This document shows, in pieces, positions 15,109 through 24,512 of a stretch of 64,000 nt of DNA. How positions within the stretch are numbered: position 1 is the stretch's first letter; each line of letters starts with the position of its first letter. The notes under the pieces are model-generated. The model was not told the DNA's origin. It did no database searches and saw only the letters and a program-made list of their open reading frames with translations. Source of the DNA: Gemmatimonadaceae bacterium (GTDB lineage: Bacteria; Gemmatimonadota; Gemmatimonadetes; Gemmatimonadales; Gemmatimonadaceae); the NCBI GenBank assembly GCA_036003045.1, contig DASYSS010000023.1:1-64000 (forward strand), given 5' to 3'. The position numbers and the translations under genes are program-made.

Positions 15109-17607
15109 CTATTCGTATCGCAGAGCCCGAACAGGGTCCAACCGCGACGCCCGGCGAGCAGGAAGGTATCCGGCTCCGAGCGCGACGAAGGCGAGCATCA
15201 GCGTCGAGATCGAAACGACGAGCGGATCGTATCCACTCATGCCGAACAACAGCGACTGTACCGGCCTGCCAAACGCGAATGCGCCGGCAACACCGACTGC
15301 GCCGCCGGTCAGCGTCATGAGTGCTACCTGTCGAAGCACCATGAGCTGCACCTTCAGCGGATCGGCGCCCAACGCCATGCGCACCCCGAGCTCGCGCGTG
15401 CGTTGCATGACGGAGTAGGCCAACACGCCGTACAATCCGATCGCCGCCAGGAGCGTCGCGAGTACGGCGAACCCCGCCGACAGTTCGCCGACGATGCGAT
15501 CCAGATAGACGTTGTCGCTGACCTGCTGCGGCAGCGTCTTCAGATTCTCGACCGGAAGGTTCGGATCGAGGTGCGCGACGAGCGATCGGACGGCGCGCAG
15601 TACCGGCTCCGGATCGCCGGAGGCGCGGACGTAGTAGTACGTGGAGCCAACGGTCGAGTCTTGCGACGCGGGGAGATAGAACACCGGCGGGATCTTTTGT
15701 TTTACTTCGCTGTACGCCGCGTCCTTGGCCAGGCCGACGATCAGAATGTCCGGCGCGCGTCCGGCGCGATTCGCCATGAACTTGCCGATTGGATCGCGGC
15801 CGAGGCCGAACTTCTTCACGAACGTTTCGTTCACGATCGCCACCTTCTGACTCCCGAGCCGATCGCTGCCGGTGAATTCGCGGCCTGAGAGAATCGGAAT
15901 GCCCAGCGTCTTGAAGAAGCTCGGGCTCACCTTGTCATAGCGGGAGTTGTCGTCGGTGTCGGGTCCTTTGTGAAAACCCTGCACTTCGATTCCGCGCCCC
16001 AGGTTCGAGCTTCCCAGCAGCGGCACGACCGATTCGGCGACTCCCGACACGCCCGGCAGAGCCGCGAGTTCGCGGTCCACATCGTCGAACAGCGCGCGCG
16101 TTCGATGCCAGTCGTAGCCGTTTCGCTCCGGTGAAATCGAGAACGTCACGACGTTGTCGGTCTTCACGCCCAAATCCACTCGGCTCACGTTGCGCAGGCT
16201 CTTCGTGAAGAGCCCCGCCGCGATCAGCAGCGCCATCGAGAGGGCGATCTGCGTCGTGACCAACCCGTTGCGAACGCGCGATGCCGTCCGCGCTCCCGAA
16301 TGCGTGCCCGTGCCCTCACGCACGAGGGTCACCAGATCCGGGCGCGTGCTGTGGATGGCAGGGAAGGTCCCGAACAACAAGGCGGTTCCGAGCGACAACG
16401 CGGCCGCGAACCCGAGCGCCGCGCCGCTCAGGGGAACGACCAGCGCGTCGGCCGCGCCGGGGGCCACGAATCCCGTGAACGCACCGAGCGTCAGCTTCGC
16501 GACGAGCAGGCTGAGCGCGCCGCCCATCACGCCCAGCATCAACGACTCGCTCACCAACTGCGCTACGAGCTGCCTGCGGCTGGCGCCGAGTGTCAGCCGC
16601 ACGGCGACCTCGAGCGAGCGACTGGCTCCGCGGGCGAGCAGCAGGTTCGCGATGTTCGCGCAAGCGATGAGGAGGACGATGCCCGCGGTTGCAAAGAGCA
16701 GGATCAGCGGCGTCTTGGCCTTGCCGTGAATGTCGCTTTGACCTCGGCGTCCATCCTCGAGCACCACTTCCTTGGCCTTGAACTTCGCGAGCGTCTGAGC
16801 GCTCATGTCCTTCTGCAGCGGCACTTCGACGTCGGCGATGATCCGATGGTACACGGTGTTCACGGCCTTCGAGGCCGTTTGGATCGTCGTGCCTGGTTTC
16901 AAGCGTGCGAACGCGTAGATCCAATAGTCTCGGCGAAAGGTGTATTCGTCCGGGTCGGCCAAGCCTAACGCCGTCTTCATCGTGAGCGGAACGTAGAGCG
17001 CGGGTACCGTTCCCAACGTCGTTCCGTTGAAACCCTGAGGCGCAACGCCGATGATGGTAAACGGCTTGCCATTCACGACGATTTGCGTGCCCAGCACGCC
17101 CGGGTCGCCGCCAAGCTGGGCCTTCCAATAGCCATAGCCGAGCACCACCGAAAAGTTGGCGCCGACTACCTCGTCGTCTTGTGGCGCGATGAGCCGACCG
17201 ATGGCCGGCCTGAGGTCCAGCACCGAGAAATAGGATCCGGAGACGAGCATCACGTCGCTGCCACGGGTCTGGCCTCGATACGCGATGTTGCCGGCGACCA
17301 GCTCATGGCCCGCGATGCCGGCGAATTCCGTCTGGGCATGCTCCAGATCTCTAAACATCGGATAACTCCAGACGACGTCGCAGGAGCCGGCCTTCGTGCA
17401 GGTCTGGTACAGAGGGTTCGGACCCTCGGCGTTGACGTTGACGAGCTCCTCGGGGTGGGGCACGGGGAGCGGTGCGAGCAGCACGTGGTCGAACAGCGAA
17501 AAGATCGCGGCGTTGGCGCCGATGCCGAGCGCGAGCGTGAGCACGGCGATCGACGTCACGAACGGCGTCTTGAAAAGCGCCCGAAACGCCAGCTTCAGAT
17601 TGACCAT
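15109..17607 (-). CDS. ADOP/MacB-type FtsX permease (no N-terminal extension)
   Basis: 832 residues. It starts directly with the first membrane helix (MVNLKLAFRALFKTPFVTSI, then [22 protein letters not shown]), unlike the other ADOPs here, which carry a cytoplasmic helical extension of about 60-90 residues. A MacB-type periplasmic domain, two FtsX helices and a central helix pair follow (VTTQIALSMALLIAAGLFTKSL). A second periplasmic domain and final helices come next (TRELGVRMALGADPLKVQLMV), with the end PARRASRLDPVRALRYE. No PadR gene is adjacent. Substrate and ATPase partner are unknown. Confidence 0.94.
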   Translation of the reverse strand: MVNLKLAFRALFKTPFVTSIAVLTLALGIGANAAIFSLFDHVLLAPLPVPHPEELVNVNAEGPNPLYQTCTKAGSCDVVWSYPMFRDLEHAQTEFAGIAGHELVAGNIAYRGQTRGSDVMLVSGSYFSVLDLRPAIGRLIAPQDDEVVGANFSVVLGYGYWKAQLGGDPGVLGTQIVVNGKPFTIIGVAPQGFNGTTLGTVPALYVPLTMKTALGLADPDEYTFRRDYWIYAFARLKPGTTIQTASKAVNTVYHRIIADVEVPLQKDMSAQTLAKFKAKEVVLEDGRRGQSDIHGKAKTPLILLFATAGIVLLIACANIANLLLARGASRSLEVAVRLTLGASRRQLVAQLVSESLMLGVMGGALSLLVAKLTLGAFTGFVAPGAADALVVPLSGAALGFAAALSLGTALLFGTFPAIHSTRPDLVTLVREGTGTHSGARTASRVRNGLVTTQIALSMALLIAAGLFTKSLRNVSRVDLGVKTDNVVTFSISPERNGYDWHRTRALFDDVDRELAALPGVSGVAESVVPLLGSSNLGRGIEVQGFHKGPDTDDNSRYDKVSPSFFKTLGIPILSGREFTGSDRLGSQKVAIVNETFVKKFGLGRDPIGKFMANRAGRAPDILIVGLAKDAAYSEVKQKIPPVFYLPASQDSTVGSTYYYVRASGDPEPVLRAVRSLVAHLDPNLPVENLKTLPQQVSDNVYLDRIVGELSAGFAVLATLLAAIGLYGVLAYSVMQRTRELGVRMALGADPLKVQLMVLRQVALMTLTGGAVGVAGAFAFGRPVQSLLFGMSGYDPLVVSISTLMLAFVALGAGYLPARRASRLDPVRALRYE

Positions 17608-17784
17608 CTCTACCTCACGTCTGTGTCGTGGAGTCGGTCGTGGAGCCGAGTACCCGTTCGACCCTCAGACAGCGGCGTTCGCGGCAGGGTTGAAGGCGTG
17701 GGGCTAACATTTCTTAAGACCCGGCCAGGCAAGGAACCAGGGTTCCTCCCCCGCACACCGCGGCCAGGTAGTAGGTTGAAGACG

Positions 17785-18441
17785 ATGGGTCTACCGTCTG
17801 CTCGATTGACGATTGCGCTGCTCTGTGCCTCGGCAGGTGTTGGTTTTGCACAAGGCACGGGGCGCAGTGCCGCTTCGGATTCCGCGGCGAGGGAGCGCGC
17901 CCGCGCCGACAGCGCGCGGCTTCCCTATACCACGGCGGACGTTCAATTCATGACGGGGATGATCTCGCATCATGCCCAGGCCATCGTGATGGCCAAGATG
18001 GCACCCACGCACGGTGCCAGTTCCGCGGTGCAGACGCTGTGCGGCCGCATCATCAACGCGCAGAACGACGAAATCACGTTGATGCAGAACTGGCTGCGGG
18101 ATCGAAACCGGCCGGTGCCCGAGGCGAAACCGGTGCCCATGAAGATGATGATGAACGGTCAGGAGATGGTGATGCTCATGCCGGGCATGCTCTCCGACGA
18201 TCAAATGAAAGCGCTCGACGCCGCGCGCGGCGTCGCGTTTGATACGCTTTTCCTGCGCGGGATGATCCAGCACCATGGTGGCGCGATCACCATGGTCCAG
18301 CAGCTCTTTGGTACGCCGGGCGCCGCGCAGGACGAGTCCGTCTTCAAGTTCGCCAACAACGTGAACGTGGATCAGAACACGGAGATTCATCGCATGCAAC
18401 AGATGTTGTTGCTCGAAGCGATCGAATCTCACAAACCCTAA
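17785..18441 (+). CDS. DUF305 family secreted protein
   Basis: 218 residues from ATG at 17785, opening with a signal peptide (MGLPSARLTIALLCASAGVGFAQ). The much longer frame upstream is antisense to the ADOP gene and rejected. The DUF305 signature occurs twice: FMTGMISHHAQAIVMAKMA and FLRGMIQHHGGAITMVQQL, each with paired histidines on a helix. The middle is Met-rich (PMKMMMNGQEMVMLMPGM), suggesting copper or other soft-metal binding, which is known or suspected for some relatives. It is followed after 21 bases by the LVIVD-repeat lipoprotein and probably co-transcribed with it. Confidence 0.92.
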   Translation: MGLPSARLTIALLCASAGVGFAQGTGRSAASDSAARERARADSARLPYTTADVQFMTGMISHHAQAIVMAKMAPTHGASSAVQTLCGRIINAQNDEITLMQNWLRDRNRPVPEAKPVPMKMMMNGQEMVMLMPGMLSDDQMKALDAARGVAFDTLFLRGMIQHHGGAITMVQQLFGTPGAAQDESVFKFANNVNVDQNTEIHRMQQMLLLEAIESHKP

Positions 18442-18462
18442 GCGATACCTACCGAGTTCCGT

Positions 18463-20439
18463 ATGCGATCACTCCGCCTTGCACTCGTGGTTCCCGCGGC
18501 GCTTCTTGGCGCCTGCACGCACACGTCCAGCGTTACGCTGTCCGGGGGGCCCGTCCGCCAAGACGCGAGCTTCAACATCGAGCCGATGGCCAAGGCGGCG
18601 GCGCCGAATCCTGATACGCGCGTCGGGCTCAAGGCGGGGCTGAACGACGCGGGTCAGGCCAGCTGGAACATGCGGCTGGTCTCGACCACCCCCACGCCCG
18701 AGCAGTTCAAGAGCGTGAACTCGGATCTCGGGTTCTTCGGCAAGTACGCGCTTCAGGGAACGTTCGACGGATGGCTGGTCTGGGACGTTTCGAATCCGAG
18801 CCATCCGACGCTGCGCAAAGGATACTTCTGCCCGGCGTCGCAGAACGACGTCTCGGTCTACAAGAACCTGCTGTTCATGTCTGCAGAATCCGAGTCGTCG
18901 CGCCTCGACTGCAAGCCAGGCGGCATCACGGAGCCGGTCAGCGCCGAGCGAATTCGCGGGCTGCGCATCTTCGACATCAGCGACTTGGACAACCCGAAAT
19001 ACATCACGAGCGTCCAGACGTGCCGCGGATCGCACACGCACACGCTGGTCGTGGATCCCAAGGACGCGAACAACGTCTACGTCTACATATCCGGGTCGTC
19101 AGGCATCCGCCCGGCCGCGGAGCTCGCGGGATGCAGCAACAAGCTCCCCGAAAGTGATCCGAATTCCGCGCTGTTCCGCATCGAAGTGATCAAGGTGCCG
19201 CTGGCGCACCCGGAGCAGGCGTCGGTCGTGAGCAGCCCGAGAATCTTCAACGACCTCACGGCGCCAGCGCATCATGGGTTGGCGCAAGGCGACGTCGAAG
19301 ATGAAAAGGCCATGCTCGCGCAGGGCAAATTCCCGATGAGCGTGCTCGGCATCACGATGGAAGCACCGGCGCAAATGGTCGGGCCGCTTTTGGACAGCGC
19401 GGCCAAGGCAAATCACGGCGGCGGTCCGGCGAACGGCGCCGACTCCGCCGCGGTGCGAGCGGCGCTGCCGCAAATCGTGCTGAAGCAGTTCGGCATGAGC
19501 GCGGGCGCGGACCGCGGCCCGACCCAATGCCACGACATTACCGTGTATCCGGCGATCGGATACGCCGGCGGCGCGTGCGAAGGCTATGGAATGCTGCTCG
19601 ACATTCACGACCCGGCGCATCCGGTTCGCTTGGATGCCGCCTCCGACTCGAACTTCTCGTACTGGCATTCGGCGACGTTCAACAACGACGGCACCAAGCT
19701 GTTGTTCAGCGACGAGTGGGGCGGGGGCAGCGCGCCGAAATGCCGCGCCAGCGATCCGCGCGACTGGGGCGCCGACGCGATCTTCGACATCGTGAACAAC
19801 AAATTGGTCTTTCAGGGTTACTACAAGCTCTCCGCGCCGCAGACGGCGCAGGAAAACTGCGTGGCGCACAACGGCTCGATCATTCCGGTGCCGGGCCGCG
19901 ACGTCATGGTGCAGGCGTGGTACCAGGGCGGTGTATCGGTGTTCGATTTCACCGATCCCAAGCACGCCGCCGAAATCGCGTTCTTCGATCGTGGGCCGAT
20001 CGACCCGAATCGGATGGTGGAAGGCGGCTCGTGGTCCGCGTACTGGTACAACGGCGTGATCGTGAGCTCCGAGATCGCGCGTGGGTTGGACGTGCTCGAG
20101 CTAACGCCCAATCCGTTGCTGACGCAGAACGAGCTCGACGCGGCCAAGACGGCGCACGTGGACTATCTCAACGTCCAGGGGCAGCCGCGATATTCGTGGC
20201 CGGCCAGTTTCGCCGTCGCGCGCGCCTACGTCGACCAGCTCGATCGATCGAAGGGCCTCAGCGACGCGCGCATCTCGGCGGTTCGCCAGGCGCTGTCGAG
20301 CGCCGAGAGCGCATCTGGGTCGGCGCGGAACAGCGCGCTGTCACAGCTCGCGAGTCAGCTGGATGCAGACGCCAGCGGTTCGCGCGATTCCGGGAAAGTG
20401 CGGACGCTGGCGGCGGCCGTTCGGGATCTGGCGCAATGA
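18463..20439 (+). CDS. LVIVD-repeat beta-propeller lipoprotein
   Basis: 658 residues with a lipobox (LLGAC, Cys18). The body has repeated WDVSNPSHP, LRIFDISDLDNPKY, LLDIHDPAHPVRL and VFDFTDPKHAAEI motifs, the LVIVD/propeller pattern (x-v-D-I-s-n-P). HTHTL, SHTH and WHSA patches could bind metal. The last 80 residues are helical (LSDARISAVRQALSSAESASG...). LVIVD proteins are extracytoplasmic and of unknown activity. The tight pairing with a DUF305 gene suggests the two act together at the cell surface; that is inference. Confidence 0.88.
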   Translation: MRSLRLALVVPAALLGACTHTSSVTLSGGPVRQDASFNIEPMAKAAAPNPDTRVGLKAGLNDAGQASWNMRLVSTTPTPEQFKSVNSDLGFFGKYALQGTFDGWLVWDVSNPSHPTLRKGYFCPASQNDVSVYKNLLFMSAESESSRLDCKPGGITEPVSAERIRGLRIFDISDLDNPKYITSVQTCRGSHTHTLVVDPKDANNVYVYISGSSGIRPAAELAGCSNKLPESDPNSALFRIEVIKVPLAHPEQASVVSSPRIFNDLTAPAHHGLAQGDVEDEKAMLAQGKFPMSVLGITMEAPAQMVGPLLDSAAKANHGGGPANGADSAAVRAALPQIVLKQFGMSAGADRGPTQCHDITVYPAIGYAGGACEGYGMLLDIHDPAHPVRLDAASDSNFSYWHSATFNNDGTKLLFSDEWGGGSAPKCRASDPRDWGADAIFDIVNNKLVFQGYYKLSAPQTAQENCVAHNGSIIPVPGRDVMVQAWYQGGVSVFDFTDPKHAAEIAFFDRGPIDPNRMVEGGSWSAYWYNGVIVSSEIARGLDVLELTPNPLLTQNELDAAKTAHVDYLNVQGQPRYSWPASFAVARAYVDQLDRSKGLSDARISAVRQALSSAESASGSARNSALSQLASQLDADASGSRDSGKVRTLAAAVRDLAQ

Positions 20440-20475
20440 GCGGGTGGACGGGTAGACGGTGGACGGGTGGACCGG
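20440..20475. repeat. GGGTGGAC-type repeat, copy G
   Basis: Four imperfect units (GGGTGGAC, GGGTAGAC, GGTGGAC, GGGTGGAC) filling the whole 37-base junction between the convergent LVIVD and serine hydrolase genes. Confidence 0.8.
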
Positions 20476-20476
20476 C

Positions 20477-22426
20477 CTACATCCGCCATCCGAGGAGATT
20501 CCACTGCAACAGAGACCACGTAAATAGGATTGCAACCACAGTGGCGGCGGTGAAGCGAAGGCGCGCGGCGCGCGTGCCTTCGTCGAGCCCCCACTGCCGG
20601 AGCGCATAGAGCGCCGCGCCGAGCACGCAGATCGCCGCCAAGACGGGCAAGACGAGCACGATCTTGAGCGACGTGAGTTTGCCGTTCAGGAGTCCGCCGC
20701 CCGAAGCGCTGGCAATCGCCACGACCGCGATCGCGAACACGATCTGGAAAACCGACGCCGTCACCAGCAGCCAACGTCCCGGCAGCGTGTCCTCGCGCCG
20801 CGGAGTGCCGAGTCGGCGCCGCACCAATCGGGCGATCGCGGCCAGCACCATGCCGACGAAGACCAGCACGCCGAGGCCGAGAATCATCCAGTGGAGCGTC
20901 ACCGAGTGGCTGAACGGCACTCGCTCCATCGTCATCATCGGCGTGGGACCAAAGAACGCACGCACGATGTGACCGCCGCTGTCCGCCTGAAACGCGACGA
21001 GCGCGTCGCCGAGCTCCTCGCGATAGAGCAGCGGCCCGACGGGCAGTAGGCGCGAGTCGCCGAGCGGCGAGTGCATGAGAAGGCGGCCGCTGTCGGCCTT
21101 GATGCGAATGTCGCCGGCGAGGCCGATAGCCTTCTGGAACGTCGTGTACGATCGCCGGTTGAATTCGTACTCGCCCTGGACGCGCCGCGCTTGCGCCGCC
21201 GCGTCTGCCGTGATGGCTACGACGGACGGAGTAGACGGATAGTAGTGATCGAGAAACTGTGTGAGGAACTGCGCGAAACTCAGCTCGCCGCCCGTGCTCG
21301 TATTATAAGACACGAAAACGCCGAGCCTTTCATCCGGGATGAGCGCGAGGTCGGTGTGGAACCACTGCGTGTCGCCGCCGTGTCCGATGATGCGCAGACC
21401 ATGGCTCGTTTTCTCGTAGAACCCGAGCGCGAAGCCGGGAAGCCGCGGGTCGTGTCCGAACGCGCGCGCGTGCATGCGCTTCGCGGTCGAGTCGGCAAGA
21501 ATGCGCTGGCCATTCAGTTCGCCGTCGTTCAGGTGCGCGATCATGAACTTGGCCATGTCCGTCGCGCTGGCGGCAATCGACCCGGCCGGCATGGGCTCGA
21601 CGATCTCGAACTTTTCCGGCCGATACGAGCCGCCGGCCCACGCGTAGCCGTGCGACATGTCGTCTCGCAGGCGAGCGGGAAGCGGTTGGCGCGTCGTCGT
21701 CTGGGTCATCCCCAGCGGCGTGAGCACGTGCTGCTCGATGTAATCGTCCCACGGAATACCGGACACACGCTGTACGACGTATCCGGCGAGCGCCGTGGCA
21801 TAATTGGAATACGACGCGTATGTGCCAGGCGGCCGGACGCGTCCGGGGATATGCGTCGCGAGCCAGTGGCCGAGCGGAACGAGCTGAGTCGAATCGTCGC
21901 TGATGAGGTCTCGTGAGTCTTCCTCGAAGCCCGGCGTGTGGGTCATGATGTGGCGCAGCGTGATCGGCTGCGGGTAAGTCGCCGGAATCTTGAAGTCGAG
22001 GTAGTGATTGACGTCGGTGTCGAGGTCGAGCTTTCCTTGCTCGACGAGCTGCATCACCGCGGTCCAGGTGAAGAGCTTGCTGGTGGATCCGATTCGAAAG
22101 AGCGACCGGCCGGCATCGACCGGCTGACGCCGCGCGACGTCGGAATAGCCGTAGCCCTTCGCGAACAGGAGGGCGCCGTCCTTCACGACGGAGATGGTCG
22201 CGCCGGCGACGTGTTTGTCGCGCAGATTCGCCTCCATGACGCCGTCCACGAATGCCTCGAGCTCGGCACGATCGCGCACGCCGCGCATCGGAGTCGGAGT
22301 CGACGCCGGCGGTGTTTCGCTGGGGCTCTTCGCCGTCAATCGACGAGGGGATGTCGCCTGCGCGTGCAGCGCGTTGGACGAAGCGGCGACGAGGCAGATC
22401 GCGAGCAGAGAGATGCGATGAGTCAT
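20477..22426 (-). CDS. Serine hydrolase (class C beta-lactamase-like) with C-terminal membrane domain
   Basis: 649 residues from ATG at 22426, where the signal peptide begins (MTHRISLLAICLVAASSNAL); an upstream in-frame ATG is rejected. The motifs are Ser114-Thr-Ser-Lys117, Tyr206-Ser-Asn208 and a late HGGDTQWF. After the hydrolase domain and a beta-rich linker come four membrane helices (LHWMILGLGVLVFVGMV, LVTASVFQIVFAIAVVAI, LKIVLVLPVLAAICVLGA, AATVVAILFTWSLLQW). The catalytic domain would face the periplasm, tethered to the inner membrane. Similar tethered hydrolases are annotated as esterases or D-aminopeptidases; actual substrate unknown. Confidence 0.92.
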   Translation of the reverse strand: MTHRISLLAICLVAASSNALHAQATSPRRLTAKSPSETPPASTPTPMRGVRDRAELEAFVDGVMEANLRDKHVAGATISVVKDGALLFAKGYGYSDVARRQPVDAGRSLFRIGSTSKLFTWTAVMQLVEQGKLDLDTDVNHYLDFKIPATYPQPITLRHIMTHTPGFEEDSRDLISDDSTQLVPLGHWLATHIPGRVRPPGTYASYSNYATALAGYVVQRVSGIPWDDYIEQHVLTPLGMTQTTTRQPLPARLRDDMSHGYAWAGGSYRPEKFEIVEPMPAGSIAASATDMAKFMIAHLNDGELNGQRILADSTAKRMHARAFGHDPRLPGFALGFYEKTSHGLRIIGHGGDTQWFHTDLALIPDERLGVFVSYNTSTGGELSFAQFLTQFLDHYYPSTPSVVAITADAAAQARRVQGEYEFNRRSYTTFQKAIGLAGDIRIKADSGRLLMHSPLGDSRLLPVGPLLYREELGDALVAFQADSGGHIVRAFFGPTPMMTMERVPFSHSVTLHWMILGLGVLVFVGMVLAAIARLVRRRLGTPRREDTLPGRWLLVTASVFQIVFAIAVVAIASASGGGLLNGKLTSLKIVLVLPVLAAICVLGAALYALRQWGLDEGTRAARLRFTAATVVAILFTWSLLQWNLLGWRM

Positions 22427-22543
22427 CGTGGGCTCGGGATGAGAGGCGAATCGCGCAGGCGGCAGGGAGGCGCGTTGCATCGCCAATATGTGCCTGGGGC
22501 GGCACGACGGCTACGTGGCCGTCCATTCAATACAGTAAGACGC

Positions 22544-22556
22544 GACGTCATCATAT
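22544..22556. promoter_or_regulatory. Motif GACGTCATCATAT upstream of the YVTN propeller
   Basis: Matches 12066-12078 at 12 of 13 positions. It lies in the divergent region between the serine hydrolase and the propeller gene, 93 bases before the latter's start. A possible shared operator; no protein assigned. Confidence 0.3.
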
Positions 22557-22648
22557 TGCGCGGCGATCAAGCTCCTTGCCGAGCCGTGAAAGCAGATGAA
22601 AACGACTTTCGATGTCGCAGGCATTGGCCGACAGGGGGGGAAGGGTTC

Positions 22649-23719
22649 ATGAGAAATGATAGATGGTGGCTCGCGTTGGGGGCGTGCCTCGCGGTGTGCT
22701 CCTCGGTTCATCCCTTAGTTGGTCAAACGTGCTACGCGACAGCCGAGTCGTTGACCCCGGCCGGGTGGCGAGCCCCCTCTCCGGCTCACCAGACGCGGCC
22801 CGCGTCCGGGCTCAAGTTGGTGCGCGAAATCCCGCTGCCGGGTCCCGCGAACCGGTTCGATTACCAGAGCTTCGATCCGTCCACCGGCCGGATCTACATG
22901 AATCACATGAACGCCGGGCGAACCATCGTGTTCGACGCGGACAGCGATCGAATCATCACCGAGATCACCGATGTTCCACGCGCGACCGGTGTGTGGGCGG
23001 TGCCGGCGCATCACCAGGTGTACATCTCCGCCGCCGGGGCGCACGAAGTTGCAATCGTCGACGACAAAACGCTCAAGGTCGTGAGTCGAGTCGGTGGAGT
23101 GCGCTTCCCGGATGGCATCGCCTACGCTGCAAACGCCGACAAGGTGTTCGTGTCGGATGAATCGGGCGGCGCCGACATGGTCATCGACGCAAAGACGCGA
23201 ACGAAACGCTCGATGATCGAGCTGGGCGGGGAGGCCGGCAACACGCACTACGATTCGGTGTCGCATTGCGTTCTCGTCGCCGTGCAGACGAAGAATCAGA
23301 TGGTCGCCATTGACCCGATCAGCGAGAAAATCGTGCAGCGCTACGACCTTCCGGGCTCCGATCACCCACACGGATTCACGATCGACGAGCCGGACCGCCT
23401 CGCCTTCGTCTCGAACGAGGGGAATGCGGCCCTGATCGTGCTCGATCTCCGCACCATGAAACCGATCCAACGGCTCAAGGTCGCCGACGATCCGGACGTT
23501 CTCGCCTGGGATCCCGCCTGGCGGCGGCTGTATGTTTCGGCGGAGTCGGGGGTAGTATCGGCGTTCTGGCTCGACGGAAACACGCTCGAGCCGATCGGTG
23601 AGGTCCGCGCGCCGCACGCCCACACGGTATCGGTCGATCCGCGCACGCATCGCATCTATCTCCCGCTCGAGAACGTTGGCGGCCGTCCGCTGCTTCGCGT
23701 CTACGAGCCGGCGCGTTGA
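22649..23719 (+). CDS. Secreted YVTN/NHL-type beta-propeller protein
   Basis: 356 residues from ATG at 22649, preceded by a strong GGGGGGAAGGG site; the longer frame upstream is antisense. A signal peptide precedes a seven-blade-like repeat series with xxVDPxTxRIYL/F blades (YQSFDPSTGRIYMNHMNAG, VAIVDDKTLKVVSRVGG, DVLAWDPAWRRLYVSAESG, VSVDPRTHRIYLPLENVGG). Such propellers bind ligands or redox partners; no active-site signature is visible. A terminator stands 63 bases after the stop. Confidence 0.9.
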   Translation: MRNDRWWLALGACLAVCSSVHPLVGQTCYATAESLTPAGWRAPSPAHQTRPASGLKLVREIPLPGPANRFDYQSFDPSTGRIYMNHMNAGRTIVFDADSDRIITEITDVPRATGVWAVPAHHQVYISAAGAHEVAIVDDKTLKVVSRVGGVRFPDGIAYAANADKVFVSDESGGADMVIDAKTRTKRSMIELGGEAGNTHYDSVSHCVLVAVQTKNQMVAIDPISEKIVQRYDLPGSDHPHGFTIDEPDRLAFVSNEGNAALIVLDLRTMKPIQRLKVADDPDVLAWDPAWRRLYVSAESGVVSAFWLDGNTLEPIGEVRAPHAHTVSVDPRTHRIYLPLENVGGRPLLRVYEPAR

Positions 23720-23754
23720 CACTTTGAGTCTTGCGGTGCCGACTTACGAGAAAT

Positions 23755-23780
23755 GGTGGACGGGTGGACCGGTGGACGGC
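23755..23780. repeat. GGGTGGAC-type repeat, copy H
   Basis: Three units (GGTGGAC, GGGTGGAC, CGGTGGAC) immediately upstream of the terminator hairpin, between convergent genes. Confidence 0.75.
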
Positions 23781-23782
23781 AA

Positions 23783-23810
23783 GGGGCGCCCGAAACGGGC
23801 GCCCCTTTTT
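23783..23810 (+). terminator. Intrinsic terminator of the YVTN propeller gene
   Basis: A perfect 10-bp stem GGGGCGCCCG / CGGGCGCCCC with AAA loop, followed by TTTTT on the plus strand. The opposite strand lacks a T tract on its own 3' side, so it is one-directional for the plus-strand gene. Confidence 0.92.
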
Positions 23811-23833
23811 GTTCGCGTGCGGAATGCTCTCAG

Positions 23834-24406
23834 TTACTTCGCCGCTTTGATCGCCGTCGTGAGCTTGTCGTAGCCGTCCTGGGCCAGCGCGTTGAAGCGC
23901 GTATCCTCGTACGCGATCTTGCCGTCCTTGCCGATCACAAACACCGTGCGCTTGAAGTAGGGCCGGGCTGCGCCCTGCGAACCGTACTTGGCCGCCACGT
24001 CGCTCTTGGTGTCGGCGATCATCGCGAAGGGGAAGTGCGCATCCTTGGCCCAGCTCGAGTGCGACTGAAGGCTGTCGACCGACGTCGGAAACACCACGAC
24101 GCCGTCGCCGAACAGCGACGCATATTCGTCGCGGAATTTGTTCAACTCGGCGGTGCAACCCGAGGAGCGATCCGCAGGGTAGAACGCAAGCACGACAACC
24201 TTGCCGCGAAGTGCCTTGAGCGACACCGGGATCGACTTACCGGTCGAGTCGGTCGCCGTCGCCGTGAAGTCCGGGGCGAACTCGCCCGCGGCCGGAAACG
24301 CGGCGGCGGGTTGACCCGACTGGCTCGGCGCGGCCTGCGCGTGCGCCGCGGCGGCGGAAGCGACCGCGGCGAAACCGGCGAAAGACACGCGAAACAATCG
24401 GTTCAT
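23834..24406 (-). CDS. Exported peroxiredoxin (AhpC/TSA, BCP type)
   Basis: 190 residues with a signal peptide ending at AHAQ, so it acts in the periplasm. The thioredoxin-fold core carries GKVVVLAFYPADRSSGCTAEL with peroxidatic Cys84; the usual Thr/Pro before the Cys (T-P-G-C) is replaced by S-S-G-C. It is the only cysteine in the protein, so recycling needs an external thiol. The C-terminal half (FPFAMIADTKSDVAAKYGSQ, RTVFVIGKDGKIAYED) is normal for the family. It probably reduces hydrogen or organic peroxides. It is the gene downstream of the kinase-TPR gene, with 106 bases between. Confidence 0.92.
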   Translation of the reverse strand: MNRLFRVSFAGFAAVASAAAAHAQAAPSQSGQPAAAFPAAGEFAPDFTATATDSTGKSIPVSLKALRGKVVVLAFYPADRSSGCTAELNKFRDEYASLFGDGVVVFPTSVDSLQSHSSWAKDAHFPFAMIADTKSDVAAKYGSQGAARPYFKRTVFVIGKDGKIAYEDTRFNALAQDGYDKLTTAIKAAK

Positions 24407-24512
24407 ACAATCCTCAGTTGGTCGGTCGGTGAAGAACTGCGCCCGGCGTGCGGAGCGCGGTCGAAAAAACCCTGCCGCAATCGCACGACCCCTACAAGCG
24501 GAGCTCTGGCGA

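Noticed and set aside
17083-17784. N-terminal extension of the DUF305 frame
   Set aside because: Antisense to the ADOP gene; the signal peptide begins at 17785.
21938-22648. N-terminal extension of the YVTN propeller frame
   Set aside because: Antisense to the serine hydrolase gene; the strong ribosome site and signal peptide place the start at 22649.
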